64,000 bases of DNA from Streptosporangiaceae bacterium. GTDB taxonomy: Bacteria; Actinomycetota; Actinomycetes; Streptosporangiales; Streptosporangiaceae. A model generated the notes under the pieces. It was not told the origin of the DNA, ran no database searches, and worked only from the letters and a program-made list of their open reading frames with translations. The stretch lies in the NCBI GenBank assembly GCA_025964695.1, contig JAOPYK010000002.1, forward strand, positions 1-64,000. Direction: 5' to 3'. Below are positions 36,585 to 46,000 of this stretch, one piece after another; the stretch's first letter is position 1, and each line of letters begins with the position of its first letter. The position numbers and the translations under genes are program-made.

Positions 36585-36616
36585 CTGACGAACGCTGTTC
36601 GCCGTTCGTTCGTCAG
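36585..36616 (+). terminator. Hairpin after tatA
   Basis: Arms CTGACGAACG and CGTTCGTCAG with a 12-base loop, beginning 4 bases after the tatA stop. It probably ends the ctpI-tatA transcript. Confidence 0.65.
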
Positions 36617-36678
36617 ACCAGCTCGGAAGGGACGCGCGTCACGTCAAATTGCCTGCTTCACGCGACCGGGGCGGCCGG

Positions 36679-37878
36679 TCACGACCCCAGGCTGGTGCGG
36701 AGGGCGATGACGCGCTGAGCGGAGGCCGAGAAGTCGGCGGATTTCAGGCCGCCCGACCGCAGCGCACTCACGAGTGCGTTGAGCCCGTTGATCCCTTCGT
36801 TGACGTTCTCGGCGGAGTAGAGCAGGAGATCCATCCCCGCCCCGGCCGCCAGGACGCCGCGCCGCGAGGTGGAACCGAAGGCCCTGAGCCCACCGGCTTC
36901 GAGGGCATCGGTGATGGTGACGCCCCGGAAACCGAACCGCTGGCGCAGTTCCTTCTGGACGACGGTCGAGGAGAGACCGGCCGGCCGGTGCGGATCGAGC
37001 GCCGGGTACAGCGCCCACGACACCATGATCAACTTAGCGCCGGCTCCGACCGCCGCCTTGTACGGCACCTCGTCCACCGCGCGCAACGTACTCACCGGCA
37101 GGTGCAGGGTCACCGGGACCTTGTCGGTGTTCTGCTTCGCGTCCGCGGCGCCCAGCCCTGGGAAGTGCTTGCCCGTGGCCGCGACGCCGGTGCGCTGCTG
37201 GGCCGTGATGAAGGTGGCGCCGAGGGTGGCCACCGTGTTCTGGTTCCTGCTGAAGGAGCGCTGGTACTGGTCGTCGAAGTCTCCGGCCGTACGGTAGACG
37301 TCCAGCACGGGGGCCAGATTGACGTTCATCCCGACGCCCCGCAGGTTCTGACCGGCGCTGGTACCGGCTCGGCGCGCCTCGGTCACGGGATGGCTCGCCG
37401 CACCGACCTGCTTGGCCGACAGTAACGGGGCACCCGGCAGCCTGCGGACGAGACCGCCCTCCTGGTCGGTCATCATCAGCAGCGGCGTCCGTACGGGGCT
37501 CTGCTTGTTGGCCTTCTGCAGCTGGGCGATGACCTTCCGGATCTGGGTCCGGCTCGAAATGTTGTCCTTGAAGAACATGACCCCCGCGGCCTCCCCGCGA
37601 CGGATCTGGGTGAAAAGCGCCGCGGGCGGCGTCCGCCCCCGGTAGCTGTAGACGACCCGCTGGCCCGCGATCTGCCGGGTCGAAAGCTTGGGAACGACTG
37701 CGGCGGCCGGCCGCGTCACCGCCGTACGGGGCGCGACCGGGTGCGACGCGGACGGGCGCAGCGTGGCCGTGCTGGAGCTCAGAGGCGTCGGACCGGCCGT
37801 CCCGCCGCAGGACATCGACGTGGCCGCGGTGGCGGTGATCATGCAGGCGATACGGGCCCGCATCCGATTCCGACGCAT
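36679..37878 (-). CDS. Exported GH3 family beta-N-acetylglucosaminidase (NagZ-like)
   Basis: A 399-residue exported enzyme. An N-terminal signal (RARIACMITATAATSMSCGG) may be a lipoprotein signal with a weak lipobox ending MSC. The single GH3 barrel contains MMTDQEGGLVRRL, GKHFPGLG and the catalytic aspartate in TDALEAGG. NagZ-type enzymes release GlcNAc from muropeptides or chitooligosaccharides. The usual KHFPGxGxxxxDSH His-Asp loop is altered here (GAADAKQNTD), so activity needs testing. ATG 37878 has GGGAGG 7 bases upstream. Confidence 0.85.
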   Translation of the reverse strand: MRRNRMRARIACMITATAATSMSCGGTAGPTPLSSSTATLRPSASHPVAPRTAVTRPAAAVVPKLSTRQIAGQRVVYSYRGRTPPAALFTQIRRGEAAGVMFFKDNISSRTQIRKVIAQLQKANKQSPVRTPLLMMTDQEGGLVRRLPGAPLLSAKQVGAASHPVTEARRAGTSAGQNLRGVGMNVNLAPVLDVYRTAGDFDDQYQRSFSRNQNTVATLGATFITAQQRTGVAATGKHFPGLGAADAKQNTDKVPVTLHLPVSTLRAVDEVPYKAAVGAGAKLIMVSWALYPALDPHRPAGLSSTVVQKELRQRFGFRGVTITDALEAGGLRAFGSTSRRGVLAAGAGMDLLLYSAENVNEGINGLNALVSALRSGGLKSADFSASAQRVIALRTSLGS

Positions 37879-38154
37879 CCGACCGCCTCCCTGGGTCATC
37901 GTCCGTCCGGCCGCCACCGTTGCGAGATCACCGATCCGCAACGGCCTTCCGCGAACACTATGCGAGTTCCGCGGGTTCGGCGGATCGCGTTCACGCCGGA
38001 CGGGCCGCCCGTTGAACCGTTCGCCGTCCCGCTCCCGTACAGCTGATCAGACCCTCTAGGCGGCGCGCGCTGAGGGGACGAGAGGCCCGGGCCGTCCGTG
38101 ACTCACAGGGAAGGTCGCGGACACCCGGGCTCCCTCGACCGAAGGATGCCCCGC
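37879..38154. other. Gap between GH3 and permease genes, with an imperfect hairpin
   Basis: No gene seen. Near 38085-38132, GCCCGGGCCGTCCG and CGGACACCCGGGC could form an imperfect stem with a loop of about 20 bases. It lies just downstream of the minus-strand permease stop, a plausible terminator. The rest should hold the GH3 promoter, but no consensus was recognised. Confidence 0.4.
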
Positions 38155-39960
38155 CTACCGGCTGGCGAGCCGGTAACGCAGGGTGCACACGACGGCGTCG
38201 GTACGGGCGCGCAGCACGGCGGCCAGCAGCAGTCCGCGCTGGTTCTGCAGAATCTGGTATCGCCAATGCCGCGGTTCGATCTCGGGAATGAGGACGGCGA
38301 CCTCCCGGTCGGAGCTCTGGGCCGCCACCACATAGGCGACGATCGGCTGGACCATGGATCGGTGCGGGCTCGGCAGGACCTCCAGCCGCACACCGGGGTC
38401 CCATCGCTCCCAGCGGGCGCGGAACTCCGCACTCTGCCTGGGATCGGCGTGCACGCTGACCGCCACGACCTCATTGCCCAGGGCCAGCGCGGCCGACAGG
38501 GCCCGCTGGGTCAGCCTGTTGATGTCGCCGACCGGCACGATCACCAGGCTCGTGGTGGCCCTCGGCGGGCCGGGGATCTCTCCCACCCCGAGTTCGCGGC
38601 CGACCGCCTCGTAGTAGTCCTGGACCCGGGTGAACAGCAGCATCATCACGGGGATGGCGACCACCACCATCCAGGCGCCCTCGGTGAACTTCGTGGTGAT
38701 GAAGACCACCGTGGCAGTGGCCGTCATCAGCGCGCCGATGCCGTTGAGCAACGCCCGGGACCTCCATCCCGGCGGACGGACGGTACGCCAATGCCGGACC
38801 AGCCCGGTCTGGCTGATGGTGAATCCGATGAAGACCCCGATCGCGTACAGCGGGATGAGCCGGTGGGTGGCGGCGTGCACGGAGATCAGTAACAGCCCGG
38901 CGAGCAAGGCCAGAGAGATCACCCCGTACCGGTACACCGGGCGTTCGGTGCGGAGGCCGAACACGTGCGGCAGCCGGTGATCCTTGGCCAGCAGGCTCAT
39001 CAGCACCGGCAGGCCGCCGAAGCTGGTGTTCGCGGCCAGCGCGAGCGCCAGCGTGACCACGATGTTCGTCGCGTAGTAGGCCCAGCCGGTGCCGTACGAG
39101 CCGGCCGCGAGCTGGGCGAGGATCGTGACTCCGCCCCGCGGTACCACCCGATCGCGGTGAATGAGCACCGCGAGCCCGATCAGCATCATCCCCAGCAGCG
39201 CGCCGAGCATCAGCTCGGTGCGCTGGGCCCGCCGCACCCGTGGCTCCCGGAAGGCGGGAACCCCGTTGGCGATCGCCTCGACCCCGGTCAGGGCCGAGCA
39301 GCCGGCCGCGAACGCCTTGAGGACCAGCAGCACGCCGAGCGCCTCGGTCGCCCGGATGGGCGCCGGGGTGCCGACCACGGCGGCCGGATGCGACCGGGCC
39401 AGTCCGAGCCCGATGATGCCGAAGATCGTCATGACGAACATGAGCATCGGCAGCATGAGCGCCCGGGCACTCTCCGCGATGCCCCACAGGTTCACGACGG
39501 TGAGCACGATCAGGCCGATCAGGCACATCGCCACCAGGTGGTGGCCCAGCGGGGGAAAAGCCGACGCCATGCTCGCGGCCCCGGCCGCGAGGCTGACCGC
39601 GACGGTCAGCACGTAGTCCACGACCAGGCTCGCCGCGGCGAGCAGGCTGACCGGCCCGCCGAGATTCTTCTTCGCCACCGCGTAGGCGCCGCCGCCGTCC
39701 GGGTGCACGGCGATGACCTGGCTGTAGGAGATGACCAGCACGGCCAGCAGCACGACGATGGCGATGGTGATCGGCAGCGTGAGGTGCAGCGCGGAGACTC
39801 CGGCCGCCACCAGCACCAGAACGATGGCCTCCGGACCGTAGGCCACCGAGCTCAGCGCGTCCAGGGAGAGCGCGGCCAGCCCACCGAAACTGCTCAGGTG
39901 GTCCTTGTCGCCCTCACCGGCGCGCTGCGGCACTCTCGGCGCTAACCTGCTCGAAACCAC
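38155..39960 (-). CDS. APC superfamily amino-acid permease with cytosolic tail
   Basis: About 600 residues. The N-terminal part carries the family opening FGGLAALSLDALSSVAYGPE and about 12 membrane helices. The C-terminal 140 residues form a soluble domain (TTSLVIVPVGDINRLTQRAL, NEVVAVSVHADP) with a universal-stress/nucleotide-binding look, as in KUP- or Kdp-like APC transporters with regulatory tails. Substrate unassigned: amino acid or potassium are both possible. The start is uncertain; GTG 39960 is used, and GTG 39933 also fits the family N-terminus. Confidence 0.82.
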   Translation of the reverse strand: MVSSRLAPRVPQRAGEGDKDHLSSFGGLAALSLDALSSVAYGPEAIVLVLVAAGVSALHLTLPITIAIVVLLAVLVISYSQVIAVHPDGGGAYAVAKKNLGGPVSLLAAASLVVDYVLTVAVSLAAGAASMASAFPPLGHHLVAMCLIGLIVLTVVNLWGIAESARALMLPMLMFVMTIFGIIGLGLARSHPAAVVGTPAPIRATEALGVLLVLKAFAAGCSALTGVEAIANGVPAFREPRVRRAQRTELMLGALLGMMLIGLAVLIHRDRVVPRGGVTILAQLAAGSYGTGWAYYATNIVVTLALALAANTSFGGLPVLMSLLAKDHRLPHVFGLRTERPVYRYGVISLALLAGLLLISVHAATHRLIPLYAIGVFIGFTISQTGLVRHWRTVRPPGWRSRALLNGIGALMTATATVVFITTKFTEGAWMVVVAIPVMMLLFTRVQDYYEAVGRELGVGEIPGPPRATTSLVIVPVGDINRLTQRALSAALALGNEVVAVSVHADPRQSAEFRARWERWDPGVRLEVLPSPHRSMVQPIVAYVVAAQSSDREVAVLIPEIEPRHWRYQILQNQRGLLLAAVLRARTDAVVCTLRYRLASR

Positions 39961-40225
39961 CAGAACCCCGTTCGGTCGCCATCGGCACCCGGTGATGCCC
40001 ACGACCGAGCGGACGATCCAGCCGATCGCCGGTCGGGTCTGCGCCCACCCACTCCGCACCAATACCCAGACCCGCCCCGGTGCTATCTGGTGCGGCAGGC
40101 AACCCGCATACCTCGTTTCACCTGCTCAGACGGCCACGAAGGGCGCCGACTCTCGACTACCGTGCGTAGTAACACTCGATGGAGGCCGAAATACTAAGAT
40201 CGGCCCACCGACCCAAGGAGAACCG

Positions 40226-40453
40226 TTGGCAGCCGCGAGCATGACAGACAACCTCGACCTCGCCGCACGTGCCCGCGAGGTCGCCGACAACGCCCCCGCC
40301 GGGTCCCTCCAGCGGGCCGCGGCCGGAAGCGTGGCGGTCACGTGCGCCACCACCCGCAACGTCGCCGAAGCCCGTGACGTTCTCGACGGCGTCAGCCCCG
40401 ACGAGGTACGGGCGGCGGCCCTCGACCTCCTCGAGCGTCTCGTCATGGAGTAG
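40226..40453 (+). CDS. Small unknown helical protein
   Basis: A 75-residue acidic, helical protein (DLAARAREVADNAPAGSLQR, SPDEVRAAALDLLERLVME). TTG 40226 is preferred because AAGGAGAA precedes it by about 5 bases; ATG 40241 would lack a site. It ends 153 bases before prfC on the same strand. No family recognised. Confidence 0.6.
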   Translation: MAAASMTDNLDLAARAREVADNAPAGSLQRAAAGSVAVTCATTRNVAEARDVLDGVSPDEVRAAALDLLERLVME

Positions 40454-40606
40454 CGGGTAACGTAGAGAAGCGATTCCTTCCGCCACCCCCGGACCCGAGC
40501 GGTCCGGTCAGATCCTTCCGCGCGGCGACTCCCCCCAAGCCACCCTTTCCGATGCCGCCGCGCGCGCACGCCATCGGATCGAGCACCTCATCGAGGAGAC
40601 AGTCAC

Positions 40607-42211
40607 GTGACCGCCGGAGTACAGATCGACGAGATCGAGGCGCAGGCCGCACGGCGCCGTACATTCGCGGTCATCAGCCACCCCGATGCCGGCAAATCCA
40701 CCCTGACCGAGGCGCTGGCGCTGCACGCCGCCGCGATCACCCAGGCCGGCGCCGTGCACGGCAAGGCCGGGCGGCATGGAGTGACCTCGGACTGGCTGGA
40801 GATGGAGCGCAGCCGCGGCATCTCCATCACCTCCTCGGTGCTGCGTTTCGACTATGGCGACGCCCTGCTGAACCTGCTCGACACCCCTGGCCACTCGGAC
40901 TTCTCCGAAGACACCTACCGGGTGCTGGCCGCGGTCGACAGCGCCATCATGCTGCTGGACTCGGCGAAGGGCCTGGAGGCCCAGACGCTGAAACTCTTCG
41001 ACGTCTGCCGGCATCGCGGCATCCCCGTGATCACCTTTGTCAACAAGTGGGACCGGCCCGGCCGTGAACCGCTGGAGCTGCTCGACGAGGTGGAGCAGCG
41101 CATCGGCCTGCACCCCGCTCCGCTGAACTGGCCGGTGGGCATCGCCGGTGACTTCCGCGGGCTGATCAGCCGCGCCGACGGGACGTTCACCCGTTTCGAC
41201 CCCTCCTCCGGTGGCGCCACCCGCGCGGCGGGAACGACCATGGCGGCGCGGGAGGCGGCCGCCCTGGAGGGCTCCGCGTGGGAGACCGCGAACGAGGAGT
41301 TGGGCCTGCTCACCGAGATCGGTGCCGAGCTGGACCTCGAGGCCTACCGTGCCGGGATCTCCACCCCGGTGCTGTTCGGCGCGGCACTGCCCAACTTCGG
41401 CGTCGCCGACCTGCTCGACGCCCTGTGCAGGTTCGCCCCCGCCCCGGAGGCCCGTCCGGGCGACGACGGCCTGCCGCGGCCCGTCCTGGCCCCGTTCGCC
41501 GGTCAGGTGTTCAAGATCCAAGCGGGCATGGACCGCGCCCACCGGGATTCGCTGGCCTTCATCCGGGTCAGCTCGGGCAAGTTCGAGCGTGGCATGACCC
41601 TCACCCATGCCTCGAGCGGCCGGCCGCTGGTGACCAAGCACGCCCAGACGGTGTTCGGCCGTGACCGCTCCACGGTGGACGTCGCCTATCCGGGCGACGT
41701 CATCGGGCTGCCCAACACCAACGGCCTGATCGTCGGCGACACTCTCTACGCCAGGACGCCGATCGTCTATCCGCCGATCCCCGCCTTCGCCCCCGAGCAC
41801 TTCATGGTCTGCCGGGCCAAGGACTCCAGCAAGTACAAGCAGTTCCGGCGCGGCATCGACCAGCTCGACGGTGAAGGCGCCGTCCAGGTGCTGCGCAGCG
41901 ACGCTCGCGGTGAGCAGGCCCCGGTGCTCGCCGCCGTCGGGCCGCTCCAGTTCGAGGTCGTCGCCCATCGCATGGAGCACGAGTTCAACGCCCCGGTCGT
42001 CCTCAACGGCCTGGAATACAGCACCACCCGGATCACCGACGCCGCCTCGGCCCCGGCGCTGGCAGCCATACGCGGGGTCGAGGTCTTCACCCGCAGCCTC
42101 AACGGCGACCTCATCGCATTGATCACCGACAAGTGGCGGCTGCGCGCCATCGAACGTGAACACCCGGAGCTCACCCTCACGCCGCTCCTGGCCGCGGGCA
42201 TCTCCGACTAA
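40607..42211 (+). CDS. prfC: Peptide chain release factor 3
   Basis: A 534-residue translational GTPase. G1 is HPDAGKST, G2 lies in the GISITSSV region, G3 is DTPGHSDF and G4 is NKWD. Length and the C-terminal domain (PLQFEVVAHRMEHEF) match RF3, which removes RF1/RF2 from the ribosome after termination. GTG 40607 has GAGGAGAC 7 bases upstream. RF3 is not universal in actinobacteria. Confidence 0.95.
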   Translation: MTAGVQIDEIEAQAARRRTFAVISHPDAGKSTLTEALALHAAAITQAGAVHGKAGRHGVTSDWLEMERSRGISITSSVLRFDYGDALLNLLDTPGHSDFSEDTYRVLAAVDSAIMLLDSAKGLEAQTLKLFDVCRHRGIPVITFVNKWDRPGREPLELLDEVEQRIGLHPAPLNWPVGIAGDFRGLISRADGTFTRFDPSSGGATRAAGTTMAAREAAALEGSAWETANEELGLLTEIGAELDLEAYRAGISTPVLFGAALPNFGVADLLDALCRFAPAPEARPGDDGLPRPVLAPFAGQVFKIQAGMDRAHRDSLAFIRVSSGKFERGMTLTHASSGRPLVTKHAQTVFGRDRSTVDVAYPGDVIGLPNTNGLIVGDTLYARTPIVYPPIPAFAPEHFMVCRAKDSSKYKQFRRGIDQLDGEGAVQVLRSDARGEQAPVLAAVGPLQFEVVAHRMEHEFNAPVVLNGLEYSTTRITDAASAPALAAIRGVEVFTRSLNGDLIALITDKWRLRAIEREHPELTLTPLLAAGISD

Positions 42212-42294
42212 AGCGGTACGGGCCGTACGCGGCACGCGCGCTTCGCACGGCGTTCGTTGATGCGGCGCCATTCGGCCGAGTACGTTGCCTGGAT

Positions 42295-42696
42295 ATGAAA
42301 GCCACGCTGACGATGTCCGTCACCGCTCTCTCCCTGGTCACGCTGGTGGCCGGATGCGGCGGCTCGGGTAAGCCGGGTCCGCCCGGCACCACGGCGCCCG
42401 CCACCACCGCGCAATCCGCGGCCGCCGACGTGAACCCACCCGACTCGGGTGAGGTGACGCTCACCATCTCGGGTCAGGGCTTCGGCGCACCGATCATCGC
42501 CAACCCCGGCGAGCCCATCAAGGTGATCAACAAGGACTCGGTGCCGCACACCGTGACGTCCGGTTCCGCGTTCAACGTCCAGGTGAAGGGCGGTGGCACG
42601 ACGTCCTTCATGGCACCCAGCGTTCCCGGCAAATACCCACTGACCTGCCGTCTCCATCCGAAGATGCACGGCACGCTCACCATCCGCGGCATCTGA
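42295..42696 (+). CDS. Cupredoxin (plastocyanin-like) lipoprotein
   Basis: A 133-residue exported copper protein. The signal ends in lipobox LVAGC, followed by a Gly/Pro/Thr/Ala linker. The cupredoxin domain keeps all type-1 copper ligands: His in SVPHTV and Cys-x2-His-x4-Met-like in LTCRLHPKMH. It probably carries electrons or binds copper outside the membrane. It lies 83 bases after prfC. Confidence 0.88.
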   Translation: MKATLTMSVTALSLVTLVAGCGGSGKPGPPGTTAPATTAQSAAADVNPPDSGEVTLTISGQGFGAPIIANPGEPIKVINKDSVPHTVTSGSAFNVQVKGGGTTSFMAPSVPGKYPLTCRLHPKMHGTLTIRGI

Positions 42697-42987
42697 CGCC
42701 AGAACGTCGAGGAGAGGGCGCTCAGCGACTGAGGCGGGCAGGCCGCACCTCGGCCAACAACCTTCCACGACGATGTGTTCGCCCGCACGCCGACCGTCAC
42801 CTCACCCCGAGAGGTCGGGGCCGAGCACCACCGTGTGCCGGATCTGTCAAAGGGCAGTGTGAACGTGCCGCTCCGAAGAAGCTAAGTGGATTTCAGAAGC
42901 ATGGCTGTTTGCCGGACAGCGTTCCGCCATGGTCCTGTGCCGGGACCCGAACCGCCGACTCACGACGTCACGGATCCTTCTCGGACG

Positions 42988-43016
42988 TTGACCGCAGCCC
43001 CGGCGCTCCCTACTGT
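42988..43016 (+). promoter_or_regulatory. Promoter of the peroxiredoxin gene
   Basis: TTGACC, a 17-base spacer and TACTGT, with the start expected near 43023. The ATG lies about 40 bases further on. Confidence 0.65.
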
Positions 43017-43024
43017 CTAGGTCG

Positions 43025-43040
43025 GACAGAAAGGTCTGTC
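43025..43040 (+). promoter_or_regulatory. Small inverted repeat in the peroxiredoxin leader
   Basis: GACAGA and TCTGTC around AAGG, directly at the predicted transcription start. A repressor site is possible; no regulator is adjacent. Confidence 0.35.
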
Positions 43041-43062
43041 TGCTGTCATTTGAGGAGATTCC

Positions 43063-43548
43063 ATGGCGAAGTCCCCCGAAATCGGCGTGACCGCACCCGA
43101 CTTCACGTTGCCGTCCGTCGCCCTGCGGGACGGCACGGCCCAGCGCGCGGACCTGACCCTTTCGCAGCAGCGCGGCAACCCGCTGGTACTGGTCTTCTAT
43201 CCCGGCGACGAGACGAGCGTCTGCACCAAGCAGCTCTGCTCCTACACCTCGGAGCTGCAGCGCTTCAGCGACTTGGGCGCCACCGTCTGGGCGATCAGCC
43301 CTCAGGATCTGGACAGCCACGAGAGCTTCGCCCGCAAGCAGCGGCTGGGCTTTCCGCTGCTCGCCGACACCGGCCGCGCCGTCGTGCGGACGTACGGCAT
43401 CGGGCTGCCCGGACTCGGGCTCCGCCGGTCGGTGTTCGTGATCGACGCCGACGGGATCCTCCGCTGGAAGCACGTGGCCCTCATCGGTCTCACCTATCCC
43501 GATGCCACGACCATCGCCGATCACATCCCCGCCCACAGCATGGGTTGA
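43063..43548 (+). CDS. Thiol peroxidase, Bcp/PrxQ-type peroxiredoxin
   Basis: A 161-residue cytosolic peroxiredoxin. The peroxidatic Cys54 lies in PGDETSVCTKQLC with the resolving Cys59 five residues on, as in atypical 2-Cys Bcp proteins. The active-site Arg (LRRSVFVID) is also present. It should reduce peroxides using thioredoxin. ATG 43063 follows GAGGAG. Confidence 0.9.
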   Translation: MAKSPEIGVTAPDFTLPSVALRDGTAQRADLTLSQQRGNPLVLVFYPGDETSVCTKQLCSYTSELQRFSDLGATVWAISPQDLDSHESFARKQRLGFPLLADTGRAVVRTYGIGLPGLGLRRSVFVIDADGILRWKHVALIGLTYPDATTIADHIPAHSMG

Positions 43549-43746
43549 TCGTCGGCTCCTACACCTCAGGGCGGATGATCGGCCGTATGCCGCATGCTGA
43601 CCGGAACCTTGACAACCAGATCATGACCCAATGCGTCCTAAACCCCGGTAATGTCACGGCAGAACAACCCTGGGGTAACGGAGTGATGACGCCATGAGGA
43701 CGATCATTGATCAGCGAGACCGGTCGGATTCCGCCGGCCTCACTGC

Positions 43747-45240
43747 ATGACCGGCCGGATGGAGGCTCCGTCACGGCCCGACGACTCCGAAGACGACGAA
43801 GGTCCGAGGGTCTCACGCCGCAGACGGGCCGCCAGGCGCCGTAGGCGGCCTCTCCTCATCACCGCCTGCGTGGTGGGAGTGCTCGTGCTGCTGATGGTCG
43901 GCACGGGAAGCTTCATGTACTTCAAGCTCAACGGCAACATCACCAGCATCCCCGACGACCCGAACGACCACCGTCCCAGCGCGGCCGGCTCACACCGGCC
44001 GATCAACGTGCTGCTGATGGGATCGGACACCCGCGCGGGGAAGAACGGCGGCGTCGTCGGTGGCAAGGTCGATGGTTTCGGCAGCGCCGACACGGCCATG
44101 ATCCTGCACATCTCCGCCGACCATCAGCACGCGACGGTGATGAGCCTGCCCCGTGACCTGGTCCTACAGCTCCCGCAGTGCAAGACCTCGGGAGGCCGCA
44201 CGGTCGGCGGGACCGTGGGCCAGATCAACTGGGCCTACGCCTACGGCGGCCCGCTGTGCTCCAGAAAGACGGTGGAGCAGCTCACCGGAATCCGGATGGA
44301 TCACTTCATCGTCCTGGACTTCCACGGCTTCGTCCAGATGATCAACTCCATCAACGGAGTGACGGTGTGCGTGCCGCAGACCGTCAACGACACCCACGGG
44401 CACATCAACCTCAAGGCGGGCACCTACCCCGTGAAGGGCACCGCCGCCCTGGACTACGTGCGCGAGCGGCAGGGGCTGGGCGACGGTGGCGACCGATCCC
44501 GCATCACCCGGCAGCACGCCTTCATCTCGTCCATGATCAACAAGATGGAGAGCAACGGCGTGCTGTTCAACCCCGCGTCGCTGTACGGCCTGATCAACAA
44601 CGCGACCAAGGCCATCACCGTCGACCAGGGGCTGGGCTCGGTGACCAAGCTGCTGAGCTTCGCCGAATCGATCAAGGGCATCAAGCCGGCGAACGTCAAG
44701 TTCTTCACCGTGAAGACGCAGAACTACCCACCGACCATGCCCAACTACAGGAGCTGGCGGTACCAGCTGGCACTGGTCCAGCCGGCCGCCTCCCAGGAGT
44801 TCGCCGCCCTCGCCAACGACACACCGGTCGGCGGCGCCGCCACGAAGCCCGTTTCCGCGGCCACCACTCCCGCGGTGTCGGGAGCCGGCATCAGGGTCAC
44901 CGTCCTCAATGGCACCAGCCGTCAGGGCCTGGCCGCCAAAGCGGCGGATTCGCTGCGCCACCGCGGCTTCACCATCGCCGGACAGCCCGCCTCGGCCAGG
45001 ACCCGGCCCACGACCACCCTGATCCAGTACGGCACCGGCCAGCGTGCTCAGGCCCAGACCCTGGCCAAGCTGTTCCCCGGCGCCAAGCTGAAGCCGGCCC
45101 GGGTCAGCGTGATCAGGCTGACCCTCGGCGCCGACTACACCGCTCCGGCCGCCACCCCGGCCACCAAGGCGCCGGCCGCCATCACCAACGCTCGTTCCGC
45201 CACCCGCGACATCTGCTCGGGTCTCACCCAGGGTGACTAG
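43747..45240 (+). CDS. LytR-CpsA-Psr (LCP) family cell-wall ligase
   Basis: A 497-residue membrane protein. A basic cytosolic N-terminus leads to one membrane helix (LLITACVVGVLVLLMVGTGS). The LCP domain has conserved Arg/Asp positions in LMGSDTRAG, MSLPRDLVLQLP and RERQGLGDGGDRSRITRQ. A LytR_C domain follows (IRVTVLNGTSRQGLAAKAA). LCP enzymes attach teichoic acids, arabinogalactan or glycopolymers to peptidoglycan using lipid-linked donors. The ATG at 43747 has no clear ribosome-binding site; Met5 (43759) is an alternative. Confidence 0.9.
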   Translation: MTGRMEAPSRPDDSEDDEGPRVSRRRRAARRRRRPLLITACVVGVLVLLMVGTGSFMYFKLNGNITSIPDDPNDHRPSAAGSHRPINVLLMGSDTRAGKNGGVVGGKVDGFGSADTAMILHISADHQHATVMSLPRDLVLQLPQCKTSGGRTVGGTVGQINWAYAYGGPLCSRKTVEQLTGIRMDHFIVLDFHGFVQMINSINGVTVCVPQTVNDTHGHINLKAGTYPVKGTAALDYVRERQGLGDGGDRSRITRQHAFISSMINKMESNGVLFNPASLYGLINNATKAITVDQGLGSVTKLLSFAESIKGIKPANVKFFTVKTQNYPPTMPNYRSWRYQLALVQPAASQEFAALANDTPVGGAATKPVSAATTPAVSGAGIRVTVLNGTSRQGLAAKAADSLRHRGFTIAGQPASARTRPTTTLIQYGTGQRAQAQTLAKLFPGAKLKPARVSVIRLTLGADYTAPAATPATKAPAAITNARSATRDICSGLTQGD

Positions 45241-45529
45241 CCACGGGCGGTGAGACGGACCGGGACGCGCAGATCCGGCAGAACGTCACCCGCTCCTCAG
45301 TGCCCATGGCACCCATTCAAGAGTAAGTGTCCACGACCTCTTGTGGCCACGTCATCACTCTGTTCACAGCGCCCACCCAATGGTCGGCTGGTCATGTCGA
45401 TCAGCAACCGGCCCGGCGGCTTCATGGAGCGCAGGCAGGCGCAAAGGCGGTGACCATGAGAAGAAAGGTCATGTCGAATGATTACACTCTTACAGAGGTT
45501 ACCGATTCCTGGACTCCGGAGGATGATGC

Positions 45530-46000
45530 ATGGCCAGCGACGAGCCGGTGCCCACCCTGTACGAGTGGGCCGGCGGCACCGAGGCGTTCGAGCGTCTCAC
45601 CGAGACCTTCTACACACAGGTGCTCAAGGACGACCTGCTGCGCCCGCTCTTCGAGCACATGGACTCGCACCATCCGGCGTTCGTCGCCATGTGGCTGGCC
45701 GAGGTCTTCGGCGGGCCCGCGCGGTACACCGAGGAGCGCGGCGGCTACCACCACATGGTCACCCGGCATCTCGGCAAGGCCATCACCGAGCCGCAGCGCC
45801 GCCGCTGGGTGAATCTGCTGCTGGACGCCGCCGACGAGGTCGGGCTGCCCGCCGACCCCGAGTTCCGGGCGGCGTTCGTGAGCTATCTCGAGTGGGGCAC
45901 CCGGCTGGCCGTCTCCAACTCCCAGCCCGGCGCGCAACCGCCGATGCAAGCGCCCGTCCCGCATTGGGGCTGGGGCGTCGCGCCACCCTTCACCGGGTGA
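45530..46000 (+). CDS. Group II truncated haemoglobin
   Basis: A 156-residue globin starting TLYEWAGGTEAFERLTETFY, typical of trHbO-like proteins. The proximal His is in ARYTEERGGYHHMVTRHLG. Length is slightly above the family usual because of a Pro-rich tail (QPPMQAPVPHWGWG). It binds O2 or NO for detoxification or sensing. ATG 45530 has GGAGG 6 bases upstream. It converges on, and overlaps by 11 bases, the esterase gene. Confidence 0.88.
   Translation: MASDEPVPTLYEWAGGTEAFERLTETFYTQVLKDDLLRPLFEHMDSHHPAFVAMWLAEVFGGPARYTEERGGYHHMVTRHLGKAITEPQRRRWVNLLLDAADEVGLPADPEFRAAFVSYLEWGTRLAVSNSQPGAQPPMQAPVPHWGWGVAPPFTG

Larger units (their letters stand above)
42697..43062. other. Intergenic region before the peroxiredoxin gene
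   Basis: No gene seen across about 360 bases. The right end holds a good promoter (42988-43016), a small inverted repeat (43025-43040) and the ribosome-binding site GAGGAG of the peroxiredoxin gene. The left 280 bases show nothing I can assign. Confidence 0.5.

Noticed and set aside
38965-39945. Frame antisense to the permease, rich in Gln/His/Arg
   Set aside because: Typical antisense of hydrophobic codons; no ribosome-binding site or motif.
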